From: Candidatus Methylomirabilota bacterium
GTDB taxonomy: Bacteria > Methylomirabilota > Methylomirabilia > Methylomirabilales > Methylomirabilaceae
Direction: 5' to 3'
NCBI GenBank assembly: GCA_016207095.1
Contig: JACQQF010000027.1
Span: forward strand, 62,001 to 126,000
DNA length: 64,000 nt
This document shows, piece by piece, positions 17,167 through 26,428 of the stretch (the first letter of the stretch is position 1; each line of letters begins with the position of its first letter). Under the pieces are notes generated by a model that was not told where the DNA came from, searched no databases, and saw only the letters and a list, made by a program, of their open reading frames with translations. A program made the position numbers and the translations under genes.

Positions 17167-19614
17167 ATGATCGGCGCGAATGGAAACGGCACGAACCTGG
17201 ATCGAGTTAAGGAAGTGCACGAGTACATTGAGAAACAGCGACAGCGGCGACAAAGCAACAAAGTCCTCCATGCCCACCCCTCCCCACTCTTTTGGTCCGA
17301 TCGCGATGTCCCTGTGAAGGAGGTGATGATCCGGCGGAAATTGGCGAGCCCTGCCATCTCAAAGCGGATCAACCTGTATGTGGGCACCCCCTACTGCCTC
17401 CCCACCAACCCCGACCGGTGCGGCTTCTGCCTGTTCCCAAGCGAGGTCTTCATGGGACAGCACCAGTTAGAGAAATATCTCAAGTATCTCGAGTGGGAAG
17501 GGCGGCGCTATCAGGAGTTCTTCGATGGCGATGAGCTGGCCAGCATCTATTTCGGCGGGGGGACCTCAAACCTCTATAGGCCCGATACGTACGCGAGACT
17601 TCTGGAGATCGTGAGGGGGGTCTTTCCGCACATCCCGCCAGACATCGAGATCACCTTGGAAGGGATTCCTCAGCTCTTCACCCGGGAAAAACTAGTCGCG
17701 ATGAAAACAGCGGGGTTCAACCGGATCAGCATGGGGGTGCAGCAGCTCGACGACGAGATGATCAAGCTGAGCGGCCGAAAGCAGAAGGCCAAGCATGTCT
17801 TCCAGACACTCGAGTGGTGCCAGGAGCTGGGACTTCGAAGCAGCGTCGATCTCATCTTCGGTTGGCCACGGCAGACGGTCGATCACATGCTGAAGGACCT
17901 GGATGCGATCGTCCGAACAGGTGTCCGCCACCTCACGCACTATGAACTGAACGTGGCCGGTCGGACCGATTTCGCACGCAATCACCGAGATGAGCTCCCG
18001 TCGATCGACCAGAACCTCGAGATGTACCGGGTCTCCAAGCAGTTCCTGGAGAGCCACGGGTATCAACAGGCGACGACGTACGACTGGGAGAAGCCGGCTG
18101 ACGATCGGCCAAGCGAGTACCAGTATGAAGACCAGATGCGGAAGTTCTTCACTCAAGACGAGACACAACGGACCGTCGGGTACGACATGTGGGGATGGGG
18201 GTTTGCCGGTGTCTCTTATTTCTTCGGGACCCCCGATTCTCCCGGCTGGGTGTATATGAACTCCACAAGGGCCAACGACTATTTCGCGGCGATTGACGAG
18301 AGCCGTTTCCCGGTCGAACGCGGCTTTCACTACGAGCAGAAAGATTTGCGCTTGACCTGGATGTTTCAGACCCTGCAGGCGATGGAGGCCGACGCCGGGG
18401 CGTACAGGTCGATCTTCGGGGTGGATCTGCTCGATGAATACGAGCCGATCTGGCAGGCGCTGTCCGAGAGAGGGTGGGCGGAGATCACCCCCCAGAAGGT
18501 GACGCTCGTTGGGGATGGCGTGTTCTACACGCCGTTAATCCAGGGCCTCCTCGCACACGACAGGATGGAGGAAATCCGAAAGTCCAGGTCCACGGGGTCG
18601 GCCCTCTTGGAGGCGGAGCCAAAGCCCCAGCAGGCACCCGGCACAACCGCGCCTTTGGAGATCGTGCAGGTTGCGAGCGAGGATCTGGCGGCGAAGTCGG
18701 TAGATTCGGTGGCCACACAGGCCCTTGCGTCTCCATTGGTCGATACGAAAGGCGAGACGCGCCTGGAAGAGGAAACGTTCCTGGAGAACACGCAGGATGG
18801 GGTGGAGCTTGCCCTCCATAGAGTACAGGGTGAGATCCGTCACGACCCGCCCGTCCTTCTCACCCACGGAACCTTCTCGAACGCACAGGTCTGCAGGCTG
18901 CTGGCCCGCTACCTGGCGCGAGAGGGTTTCGATTGCTGGATTCTAGACTTGCGAGGCCATGGCCAGAGCAAGTCGGGACCGGTTCATCCTGACTTCGAAC
19001 GCTTTGGTTTCTTCGATGTCCCGACGGCCTTGGACGCAGTCCGGCGGAGAACTCGACGAGAAAACGTCTTCTGGGTCGGACATAGCGGCGGCGGGCTCGC
19101 GCTCCTGATGCATCTCGCGCGGTACCCCGAGGCCTCTGGACAGATCAGGGGCATCGTGACCCTGGCAAGTCAGGCGACCGACGCGGGCGCCACCTGGAGC
19201 GGAAGGACAAAGATCATCCTGGGTGCACTGGCGACGAACGCCTTAGGCCGGGCCCCCGGGAAGATGCTGGGGCTCGGGCCTCAGGACGAATTCCGTGGCG
19301 TGATGAACCAATGGTTTCGATGGAACTGGAGCGGCCGGTGGACCGGCAAGGACGGCTTTGACTACCTGCAGGCTCTCGAGCGGATTGAGGTACCGGCCCT
19401 CTGCTTGGCCGGAGGGGGAGATCGGTTTATTGCCCCCCATCAAGGCTGTCGCCGGCTGTACAATGCCTTGGGAAGCCTCGACAAGCGAATGGCGTTCTGC
19501 GCCAAATCCGAAGGGTATGCGGAGGATTACAGCCACGCACGGATCATCGCCAGCCGGAGGGCACAGCAAGAAATCTGGCCCATCATCTCGGAGTGGCTCC
19601 TCAAGCGTGCGTAG
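17167..19614 (+). CDS. Fusion: HemN-like radical SAM domain + alpha/beta hydrolase
   Basis: An 815-residue protein with two enzymes in one chain. Residues about 65-430 are a radical SAM barrel related to coproporphyrinogen oxidase HemN/HemW, with IYFGGGTSNLY, RISMGVQQLDDEMIKLSGR and SVDLIFGWPRQT. The cluster cysteines are C77, C85 and C88, so the spacing is CX7CX2C where HemN has CX3CX2C. A Pro/Ala-rich linker (about 480-540) leads to an alpha/beta hydrolase (about 550-815) with an HGTFSN oxyanion loop, nucleophile elbow VGHSGGG and acid loop GGGDRFIAPHQG. It follows HemQ-mqnD on the same strand after an AT-rich gap. The substrate is unknown; a lipid or tetrapyrrole ester is possible. GGAGG lies 12 nt before the ATG. 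Confidence 0.8.
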   Translation: MIGANGNGTNLDRVKEVHEYIEKQRQRRQSNKVLHAHPSPLFWSDRDVPVKEVMIRRKLASPAISKRINLYVGTPYCLPTNPDRCGFCLFPSEVFMGQHQLEKYLKYLEWEGRRYQEFFDGDELASIYFGGGTSNLYRPDTYARLLEIVRGVFPHIPPDIEITLEGIPQLFTREKLVAMKTAGFNRISMGVQQLDDEMIKLSGRKQKAKHVFQTLEWCQELGLRSSVDLIFGWPRQTVDHMLKDLDAIVRTGVRHLTHYELNVAGRTDFARNHRDELPSIDQNLEMYRVSKQFLESHGYQQATTYDWEKPADDRPSEYQYEDQMRKFFTQDETQRTVGYDMWGWGFAGVSYFFGTPDSPGWVYMNSTRANDYFAAIDESRFPVERGFHYEQKDLRLTWMFQTLQAMEADAGAYRSIFGVDLLDEYEPIWQALSERGWAEITPQKVTLVGDGVFYTPLIQGLLAHDRMEEIRKSRSTGSALLEAEPKPQQAPGTTAPLEIVQVASEDLAAKSVDSVATQALASPLVDTKGETRLEEETFLENTQDGVELALHRVQGEIRHDPPVLLTHGTFSNAQVCRLLARYLAREGFDCWILDLRGHGQSKSGPVHPDFERFGFFDVPTALDAVRRRTRRENVFWVGHSGGGLALLMHLARYPEASGQIRGIVTLASQATDAGATWSGRTKIILGALATNALGRAPGKMLGLGPQDEFRGVMNQWFRWNWSGRWTGKDGFDYLQALERIEVPALCLAGGGDRFIAPHQGCRRLYNALGSLDKRMAFCAKSEGYAEDYSHARIIASRRAQQEIWPIISEWLLKRA

Positions 19615-19833
19615 CGTCGGTCACGAAGGCTCTTGCTTGGGCTGAAGTCCAGAGGAGCCGCGGCGAATCTCAAGCCGGGTGGCCTCTTGTGGAAGCAGGC
19701 CTCTGAGGCGGTCGCTCGAGGAGCATTCTTGGCCGTCCTGTCTGGGTCCGGGAGCTTTTTCCAGGATCTTGGCCGGGGACCGCTTCGGAGAAGGGCTTAC
19801 CATCGACACCCGAAGGGCGTCAACGCGACCCTA

Positions 19834-19935
19834 GTGCCGTTCCAACTATTTACGCCAAAATGGTGAGGCTAGGGAAAGCGATGGTTCTTAGCAGAGCTGC
19901 TGTCGGCGATTAGCCGCAACAAGTTGGAACGGCAC
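19834..19935. mobile_element. MITE-like element, copy B (102 bp), TA flanks
   Basis: Starts GTGCCGTTCCAAC, ends GTTGGAACGGCAC, flanked by TA at 19832-19833 and 19936-19937. The interior contains GGGAAAGCGATGGTTCTTAGC and CGATTAGCCGCAACAA, shared with copies A and C. Its right end provides the TAG stop of the histidine kinase gene. The 19615-19831 stretch before it holds no gene that I can support. Confidence 0.9.
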
Positions 19936-22526
19936 TAGATCTTTTCGAGCAGTTCCATCCCCTCTCCCACGATTGCCATAACGTCGCGGTACTGGAACGG
20001 CTTATTCAACACCAGATCAATTCCAGCTTCCTTCAGCTTCGCCCGGTCAAGGGTGATCCCCCACCCGGTGACGAGGGCAACGGGGGTCCTGGGCGCGATC
20101 GCCTTGATAGCCGCCGCGACCTCCCATCCTGAGAACTCCGGCATCCCAAGGTCAGTGAGGACGAGATCGAAGGCGCCCTGGCGGAACAGGCGGAGTCCTT
20201 CGCGGCCGCTCGAAGCCGGGACCACGGTGTGGCCTTCCGCCCGGAGGATATCGGAGAGGAGGTCACGGACCACTCCATCGTCGTCAACGATCAGGATGCG
20301 CCCGGGCTTCGCGGACGGCACCGTCTTTGGTTGAGGGACAGGGCGGAGTTTGGACGGGATCGGTAGTCGGATCAGCATGGTGGTGCCCTGCCCGGGATGG
20401 CTGTTCACGTTGATCTCGCCCTTGTGGGCCTTGATGATTCCATAGGACACGCTCAGCCCGAGCCCTGTCCCCTTGACACCCTTGGTCGTGAAGAAGGGAT
20501 CGAAGACCCTGGCCCGCACGTCCTCACTCATTCCGATCCCCGTATCGGACACGCTAGCGCTGACCCACTCCTCTCCCTCTTCAGTCGTGAAGGTGAGCCT
20601 TCCCCCTTTTGGCATCGCCTCCACTGCATTGAAGATGATATTCGTCAGTACCTCTCGGAGTTCCGAGATATTCCCCATCACGGGGGAGATCGTCCCAAGG
20701 TCGGTTGTCACCTCGATGGTCGCGCCGGCAAGGTTCGACTCATCCTTCCACCTGGCCTCGGTGATGGCCAGGGCATCCTTGATGGCCTGGTTGAGGTCCA
20801 CCGGGAAGAAATCTTCCTCCCGTCGTCTCCGGGTGAAGTGTTGCAGTCGGCGGACAGTATTGGCCCCGTCCAGGGCCGCCTTTTCGATCGCCTCGAGGCC
20901 TCGTCGTATCTCGTCGCCCCGGACGCCCCGGTGCAGGAGCTGGGCACGCCCAAGGATCGCGCCCAAGATGTTGTTGAAGTCGTGAGCCACCCCAGATGCC
21001 ATCTCGCCCAGCGCGCGGAGTCGTTCGGTGCGGATGAGCTGCTCCGCGAGTTGCTTCCGTTCCCTGATATCTCGCGCGATCCCCTGCCAGCCGATCACCT
21101 GACCCGCAGCATCCCGAATAGTCACCGTCCCGATCTCGACCGGGACGACGCCGGAGCCGTCCTTCTTCAGCATATCCAGCTCATAGAGGCGGAATGGGTC
21201 TTCTCCCCTCACCGCTCTGGCAAAGATCTCCTGAGCCCGGCGCTGGCTCGGGGGGGTCAGAATGTCGGTGGAGTAACGACCCTGAAGCTCCTCGGGAGTG
21301 TAGCCGAGCATCTCTTCCACCTTCGGATTCACATAGGTGAACCGGCCCTCGGGGTCCAGGGCGTAGATGACGTCGCGGACGTGCTCGGCCAGCAGCCGGT
21401 ATTTCTCCTCCGAGGCCTTGACCGCCTCCGCCTGGGCTTGAACCGCCCGAAAGAGCTCCGCGTTCTCGATGGCGATGGCAGCCTGGCGGGCGATACCATT
21501 CACCAGACTTACCTCCTCCCTGGTGAAGCGGTGTTCGCTTGTCCACCAGATGACGTAGAGCCCCCCGATGATCTTGTCCTTCGCCAGCATCGGAACAAAC
21601 AGCGCTGATCTATGCGCAAACGAGCGAAACACCGGGTGATTGAGCCTGCTGTCGCTGTCGGGATTGTTAGTATGAACCGCGGTTTTTGCTGCAAACGCCT
21701 CCTCGACGAATCGAAATCCCGCGATGGGGAGCGGCGTCCGTATAAACGCTTCCAGGAGGTCTTTCGGCAGACGGTACCCTGCAAATGGGATGAGACACCC
21801 TCCGTCCGCATCCACCAGGTAGGCGCCTGCGGTATCAGCCCCGACGACGTGGGCGACCGCTCGCGCGATCCGCCGGACGGTCTCCTGCAGATCAAGTGTG
21901 GAATTGACGGAGTCGCTGACCTCCAGCAGCGTCTGGGTTTCGCTCAATCTGGTCTGGGTCTCACCGATCAGACGGGCGTTCTCAAGCGCGATGCTGAGCT
22001 GTCCCGCGACGGTCTGGAGCAACAGCAGCTCAATGCTCGAGAAAGATGCTGGGTCCTCCTTGGCCAGGTTCAGCACGCCGATTTGCTGATCCTGTACGAC
22101 GAGAGGGACGCATGCATGGGAGGCGGCCGCTCGCCCCGAAAGGGCCGGTTGGGGGCAGTGATCGATGACACTACACCGGGGAAGTGGATCTTCGACAGCA
22201 AAGGAACTGAGGCAGGGACAGTTGGGGCGGGTCAGCGAGCCAGCGGATACTGGCTCCTCATGCGCTGCATGTCGCACCGCGGCAAGGTACACCGTGCGAT
22301 CCGGAGACACACGGACCGCAGGCCAGACCACGTCGCCAGGCGGATCCTGGGAGAGGTAGATCCACCCGAGGATCCCCTCATCAATCGCAGACAGGAGCTC
22401 CCGCAGGGCGGTATCCAAGAGCTGGTCGAGGGCAGACGACTGGGCCGCCGCCGAGACGGCCATTACCGCCGACAGGCTTCTGCCGGTCAGTCGTTCTACT
22501 GTATCCGCTCGAATCGCTTGCCTCAA
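19935..22526 (-). CDS. Hybrid sensor histidine kinase: GAF-GAF-PAS-HisKA-HATPase-REC
   Basis: An 863-residue cytosolic sensor kinase with no membrane helices. Two GAF domains (about 25-185 and 205-355) are followed by a PAS domain (about 375-490, with YRLLAEHVRDVIYALDPEGR), a HisKA domain with phosphorylated His near 513 (SGVAHDFNNILGAILGRAQ), an ATPase domain (VSDTGIGMSEDVRARVFDPF, then GTGLGLSVSYGI) and a C-terminal receiver whose acceptor Asp is near 791 (DLVLTDLGMPEFSG). The class resembles NtrB-like hybrid kinases. The start is a TTG at 22526 with weak support; an internal ATG (MAVSAAAQSS) is an alternative. The stop codon TAG is formed by the adjoining MITE. No partner regulator is adjacent. 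Confidence 0.93.
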   Translation of the reverse strand: MRQAIRADTVERLTGRSLSAVMAVSAAAQSSALDQLLDTALRELLSAIDEGILGWIYLSQDPPGDVVWPAVRVSPDRTVYLAAVRHAAHEEPVSAGSLTRPNCPCLSSFAVEDPLPRCSVIDHCPQPALSGRAAASHACVPLVVQDQQIGVLNLAKEDPASFSSIELLLLQTVAGQLSIALENARLIGETQTRLSETQTLLEVSDSVNSTLDLQETVRRIARAVAHVVGADTAGAYLVDADGGCLIPFAGYRLPKDLLEAFIRTPLPIAGFRFVEEAFAAKTAVHTNNPDSDSRLNHPVFRSFAHRSALFVPMLAKDKIIGGLYVIWWTSEHRFTREEVSLVNGIARQAAIAIENAELFRAVQAQAEAVKASEEKYRLLAEHVRDVIYALDPEGRFTYVNPKVEEMLGYTPEELQGRYSTDILTPPSQRRAQEIFARAVRGEDPFRLYELDMLKKDGSGVVPVEIGTVTIRDAAGQVIGWQGIARDIRERKQLAEQLIRTERLRALGEMASGVAHDFNNILGAILGRAQLLHRGVRGDEIRRGLEAIEKAALDGANTVRRLQHFTRRRREEDFFPVDLNQAIKDALAITEARWKDESNLAGATIEVTTDLGTISPVMGNISELREVLTNIIFNAVEAMPKGGRLTFTTEEGEEWVSASVSDTGIGMSEDVRARVFDPFFTTKGVKGTGLGLSVSYGIIKAHKGEINVNSHPGQGTTMLIRLPIPSKLRPVPQPKTVPSAKPGRILIVDDDGVVRDLLSDILRAEGHTVVPASSGREGLRLFRQGAFDLVLTDLGMPEFSGWEVAAAIKAIAPRTPVALVTGWGITLDRAKLKEAGIDLVLNKPFQYRDVMAIVGEGMELLEKI

Positions 22527-22610
22527 GCTTGCACCCTATAACCGCGGGGCAAACACCATAACAGAAAAGACCGCTCGGAGCAACGGGAAACCATCGACTG
22601 GTCGCAATCG

Positions 22611-23336
22611 TTAGACCCGCTCCGCTACGAGGCGGCCCTCCCGCATGACCGGCACGACGTCGGTCAGATCCACCTGTGCGCAGATCTCGAGGTCCGCCCC
22701 AAACCCTTTCCGGGTGATGCCGCGTCCCCATTCGCAGCCTTGGAGCACCTCGAGAAGGTCTCCTCGGTTTGTTGAATAGAGCAGGTGCGCTGCCCTGGCG
22801 GCATCGCTGAGCTCAAGGGAGCGATCGGAGATGCGGGAAAGGCGATCGATCAACATCCCGCCCCCAACAGCATCTTCAAAGCAGAAGTGGCCGTTTCGGC
22901 CCGCGCAGACGATCAGGACGTCGAGGCCGGCACGTCGCAGCCAGCGAGCACTAGCGGACACGTTCAGGAAGGCGCACGCGATCACCTCCCGAGCGCCCTC
23001 GATCGCTCGAAACGCGCGCGTTCCGTTGGTCGTGGTGAGAACGACGATCTTCCCCTCGATCCGTTCCCGTGCGTATTCGCCTGGGGAATTGCCGAGGTCT
23101 ACCCCTGCCATCTTGGCGGCCGCCCGTTCCCCCCCAAGCAGGACGCCGTCGCCGAGCGTCAGCGCCATGGCCCTGGCCTCGCGCAACGTTCGGACAGGGA
23201 CGATGCCGGCACAACCATGGTGCAACGCGATGGTGATCGTGGTGGAAGCCCTGATGACGTCGATCACCACGGCCGCTCGTCCGGCCGCCGAGCGTCGGCC
23301 CAGATCCCGCCGGCTCAACGCAATGTCCACTCTCAC
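22611..23336 (-). CDS. comB: 2-phosphosulfolactate phosphatase-like protein (ComB family)
   Basis: A 241-residue ComB-fold protein. VVIDVIRASTTITIALHHGC near the N-terminus and LLGGERAAAKMAGVDLGNSP, TTTNGTRAF and CAGRNGHFCFEDAVGGGMLID are family signatures. In methanogens ComB dephosphorylates phosphosulfolactate on the coenzyme M route; in other bacteria it may serve sulfolactate metabolism or an unknown phosphatase function. No other CoM genes are visible here. It starts at a GTG that overlaps the HAD gene's stop (GTGA), so two putative phosphatases are coupled. Confidence 0.85.
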   Translation of the reverse strand: MRVDIALSRRDLGRRSAAGRAAVVIDVIRASTTITIALHHGCAGIVPVRTLREARAMALTLGDGVLLGGERAAAKMAGVDLGNSPGEYARERIEGKIVVLTTTNGTRAFRAIEGAREVIACAFLNVSASARWLRRAGLDVLIVCAGRNGHFCFEDAVGGGMLIDRLSRISDRSLELSDAARAAHLLYSTNRGDLLEVLQGCEWGRGITRKGFGADLEICAQVDLTDVVPVMREGRLVAERV

Positions 23337-23935
23337 GCTGGCACCCCTCGGTCCGGCAGCCCCAGTAGCCGCGGAATCTCAGCCAGGGAAGCGATCAGGT
23401 GGTCAGCGTTGCGCGAGAAAGGCTGGAGGGGGTTACACAGCAATACGGTCCGGACGCCCGCGCGACGGCCGGCCAGCATGTCAAATTCGAAGTCGCCGAC
23501 GAACAGCGCCTCGTGGGCTGCCACCGCCAGTCGCTGACACGCCAGCAGGATCGGGTCGGGCGCGGGCTTTGGCGGGGCATCCTCCCGGGTCACGATCGCC
23601 GAGAAGGGGAGGCGCAGCCGCGCCTGGATGAGATCAACGCTCTTGCGGCTATTGCGGGTGACCAAGCCGAGGCGCACCCCATAGTGATCGAGCTGACGAA
23701 GGAGCGGAACGATGCCGTCCAGAGGCTGACACCGGGTTGCCGCTCCTGTCTCGTGGTGCTCGAGGATCGCCTCCGCCCGGACGCGCTCCGCGCCGGAGAG
23801 CCCCTGGATTCGTTCGAGGATGAACCCCTCCGTCGAGCCGAAGATCTCCTGCTTGATAGCCATGAAGTCAAGGCATTGCGCGACCACCACACCATCCAAA
23901 TCAAACAGCGCACCCCTGATCGCCACACTCGTCAT
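23333..23935 (-). CDS. HAD-superfamily hydrolase (phosphoglycolate phosphatase-like)
   Basis: A protein of about 200 residues. Motif I is ALFDLDGVVV, motif II LVTRNSR, the motif III lysine lies in PPKPAPDP and motif IV is FVGDFEFDMLAGRRAGV. The cap is short and helical. It acts as a cytosolic phosphomonoesterase on an unknown small substrate. I chose the ATG giving MTSVAIRGALFDLD; a longer frame from 23977 exists. Its stop overlaps the comB start. Confidence 0.88.
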   Translation of the reverse strand: MTSVAIRGALFDLDGVVVAQCLDFMAIKQEIFGSTEGFILERIQGLSGAERVRAEAILEHHETGAATRCQPLDGIVPLLRQLDHYGVRLGLVTRNSRKSVDLIQARLRLPFSAIVTREDAPPKPAPDPILLACQRLAVAAHEALFVGDFEFDMLAGRRAGVRTVLLCNPLQPFSRNADHLIASLAEIPRLLGLPDRGVPA

Positions 23936-24217
23936 TGGGTCTATGTCCCCGCCCCACCTTTCAATATGCTGTGCCAACCCGGTGCTGTGGTTGATCCGCC
24001 AAGTCGCGCTGGGATGTTGGATGTGACGTCGGAACCTGGAATTTCGAAGCCGGAACTCGGGACATTCATTGGTGTCAGTGCGCAGCCTTCAGCCATTACG
24101 TATAGTCGATGATCTTCGACAAGACAAGAAGATTTGGCCCGAATGCCGTTGACATCCCTTCGGATACCTGCTATGAACAGGCGGCTCCACCCGCTTGTGG
24201 AGGAACGAAGCTGGTCG

Positions 24218-25396
24218 ATGCCTGCTAAATTCTCCCCCGATCAGAAGCGAACCATCGCGGCCCTGAGCACCTCCATTGCGATCCGGATGCTCGGGATCTT
24301 TCTGGTTCTTCCAGTGTTCACGCTGTACGGGGAGCAATTTACCAACTCCAAACCGCTGATTGGCCTTGCCTTCGGTGCCTATGGTCTGACCAATGCCCTG
24401 CTCCAGATCCCGTTCGGCCGTCTGTCGGATCGGTTCGGGCGGAAACCGCTCCTGCTGATCGGTCTGGCGCTTCACAGCGTTGGGTCGATTCTCGCCGCCA
24501 TCCCTACCAACATCTTCGCTCTCATTACCGCTCGACTGATTCAGGGGGCGGGCGCCATTAGCTCCGTGGCCTTCGCCCTGGTGGCCGATTCGGTAGAGGA
24601 GGGGAGCCGTGCCACCGCGATGGCCTTCCTCGGAATCCCGATCGGCCTCTCCTTCGTCGGCGGCATATTGGCCGGGCCGGCCATCGCCAGCGTCGCCGGG
24701 TATGCATCGCTTTTCTGGCTTTCCGGTCTCCTCAGCGCGCTCGCCACCATCTACCTGGCCGTCGCTGTGACGGAGCCAGAAAGAGACCGGCTGAAATCCG
24801 CAGCGGCTGCCGACCGACCCTCGGTCGCGGCGATCCTCAAGATCGGCGACATCCTCAAACTGGACGCCTGCGGGTTCGTCATGTCGTTCTTCATGAGCAG
24901 TTTCTTCTTCCATTTTCCATTGCTGGCTCGACGCTACCTCCCGCTAGGAAGTTACTACGTCTTGCTGGGCCCCATGGTCATCATGGCAGCGGTGGTCATG
25001 TTTTGCGCATCGGGGGCGGCCGATCGGGGCTGGGCGAAGGCGACAGGGGTCGCGGCATTTGCGGTCCTATCCATCAGCGGGTTACTCCTCTTTCGCAGCG
25101 CTGACTGGGGCCTTCAGGCCCATCCGCTTCTGGCGCTCACCATCGCGGGCATCCTCTTTTTCGCGGGTTTCTCCAGTCTCGAGCCGATCCTCCCCAGCCT
25201 CGTCACTAAGGTTTCACCCAAGGCTGTGTACGGGACAGCCCTGGGAACATTCAATACGCTGCAGTTCCTCGGCAGCTTCGCCGGCGGCGCAGCCGCGGGG
25301 ATTCTCGGCGCCCTGGGAAATCACTTCATGCTGGGCGGCCTGTTGGTTGCCGCCGCCCTTGGCGTGTTGCTGATGGCCCAGCTCAAGACGGCTTGA
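24218..25396 (+). CDS. MFS transporter (YajR-like drug/proton antiporter class)
   Basis: A 392-residue major facilitator with 12 hydrophobic segments. The loop 2-3 motif is GRLSDRFGRKPLLLIGLALH. The motif LPVFTLYGEQFTNS and the long run ALVADSVEEGSRATAMAFLGIPIGLSF are like YajR/YceI-type exporters. It lacks YajR's C-terminal soluble domain. The start at 24218 (MPAKFSPDQKRT) follows GGAGG at a longish distance; an ATG at 24173 would add 15 residues. It is convergent with the hydrolase gene, 24 nt apart. The substrate is unknown. Confidence 0.88.
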   Translation: MPAKFSPDQKRTIAALSTSIAIRMLGIFLVLPVFTLYGEQFTNSKPLIGLAFGAYGLTNALLQIPFGRLSDRFGRKPLLLIGLALHSVGSILAAIPTNIFALITARLIQGAGAISSVAFALVADSVEEGSRATAMAFLGIPIGLSFVGGILAGPAIASVAGYASLFWLSGLLSALATIYLAVAVTEPERDRLKSAAAADRPSVAAILKIGDILKLDACGFVMSFFMSSFFFHFPLLARRYLPLGSYYVLLGPMVIMAAVVMFCASGAADRGWAKATGVAAFAVLSISGLLLFRSADWGLQAHPLLALTIAGILFFAGFSSLEPILPSLVTKVSPKAVYGTALGTFNTLQFLGSFAGGAAAGILGALGNHFMLGGLLVAAALGVLLMAQLKTA

Positions 25397-25420
25397 ACAC
25401 GCCGCCACGCCCGGCCACAC

Positions 25421-26221
25421 TCAGATCTCACGGATGAACTTCCGGATGGCGGCATTGACCCGCTGGGGCGACTCAAGGGTCACCATATGGCCGGCTTTCT
25501 CGATCACTTCCAGCGTTGATCCAGGCATCTCCTTGTGCAGTCGCTTTGAGTGGCGCACCGGCGTGATCAGGTCCTCATCGCCGCAAAGGATGAGGGTCGG
25601 CAGACTGAGCCCTTTGAGGCGCCCCCTGAAGTCGTACGTCCGGCAGGCGGCGAAATCGCCCAAGACCGTCTCCAGGCTGCACCGTCGCACATCGCCCCTC
25701 GCGATGGCCAGCGCCTCCCCTGTGACCTGAGACGAGAAGAACATCCCCTTGAACTTGTGAGGCATCACGGCAACGGCCCACAGGAGGATGTCGGGGGTCA
25801 GCGCCAGCGCGTCGAGGTAGGCCGAGGTCCCAACGAGGATCAAGCCCTTCAGCAGCTCCGGATAGGCCAAGGCCACCTGGAGCGCGACAGCACCACCCAT
25901 CGAGTGTCCCGCCAGAAACACCCTGCGTCTTCCACTTCGCTGAATCACCCTCCTCACCGTCGCAGCGTATCCCTCGATGGAAGGTTCACCCGCCGGATCG
26001 GACCCACCGCGGCCCGGAAGATCTGGGGCCACCATCTCATACTCGCGAGAAAGCCCATCTACCTGATACCGCCAGGAATCGGCGCTGCAGCCGCTGCCGT
26101 GGACCAGGACAAGCCGCTCCCGTCGAAGCGGCCACCGCTTGCCGGCTATCACGCAGGCCACGGTCAGGCCATCGATCCTGAGAGGTTGTCGTTTAAGCGG
26201 TCTAAGAGGTTGGATGGGCAT
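25421..26221 (-). CDS. Alpha/beta hydrolase
   Basis: A 266-residue serine hydrolase. The oxyanion loop is VLVHGSGCSADSWRYQ, the nucleophile elbow AGHSMGG near residue 113, the acid in GDEDLITPV and the histidine in KAGHMVTLE. The cap is helical. It resembles esterases and BphD/haloperoxidase-like enzymes, without enough signal to name the substrate. There is no signal peptide, so it is cytosolic. It stands alone, convergent with the MFS gene. About 200 nt upstream of it (26222-26428) hold nothing that I can identify. Confidence 0.88.
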   Translation of the reverse strand: MPIQPLRPLKRQPLRIDGLTVACVIAGKRWPLRRERLVLVHGSGCSADSWRYQVDGLSREYEMVAPDLPGRGGSDPAGEPSIEGYAATVRRVIQRSGRRRVFLAGHSMGGAVALQVALAYPELLKGLILVGTSAYLDALALTPDILLWAVAVMPHKFKGMFFSSQVTGEALAIARGDVRRCSLETVLGDFAACRTYDFRGRLKGLSLPTLILCGDEDLITPVRHSKRLHKEMPGSTLEVIEKAGHMVTLESPQRVNAAIRKFIREI

Positions 26222-26428
26222 TTTCCGATGGGATTATTGCAGAAAAAACCTCAAGGGGAAGAGCAGAACGATGGGCGGAGCAAGCGAAGAGATTGATCCG
26301 ATGGCAGCCGAACCGAGCGGCGCGAGAATCAGACTACGTCGCCATGTTCATCAGCCGATGGGACGGAACTCGGGAGAGACTCACGCCCCCGGCGGGTCCC
26401 AAGTCCAGACCTTACAGGATCGAGGGCC

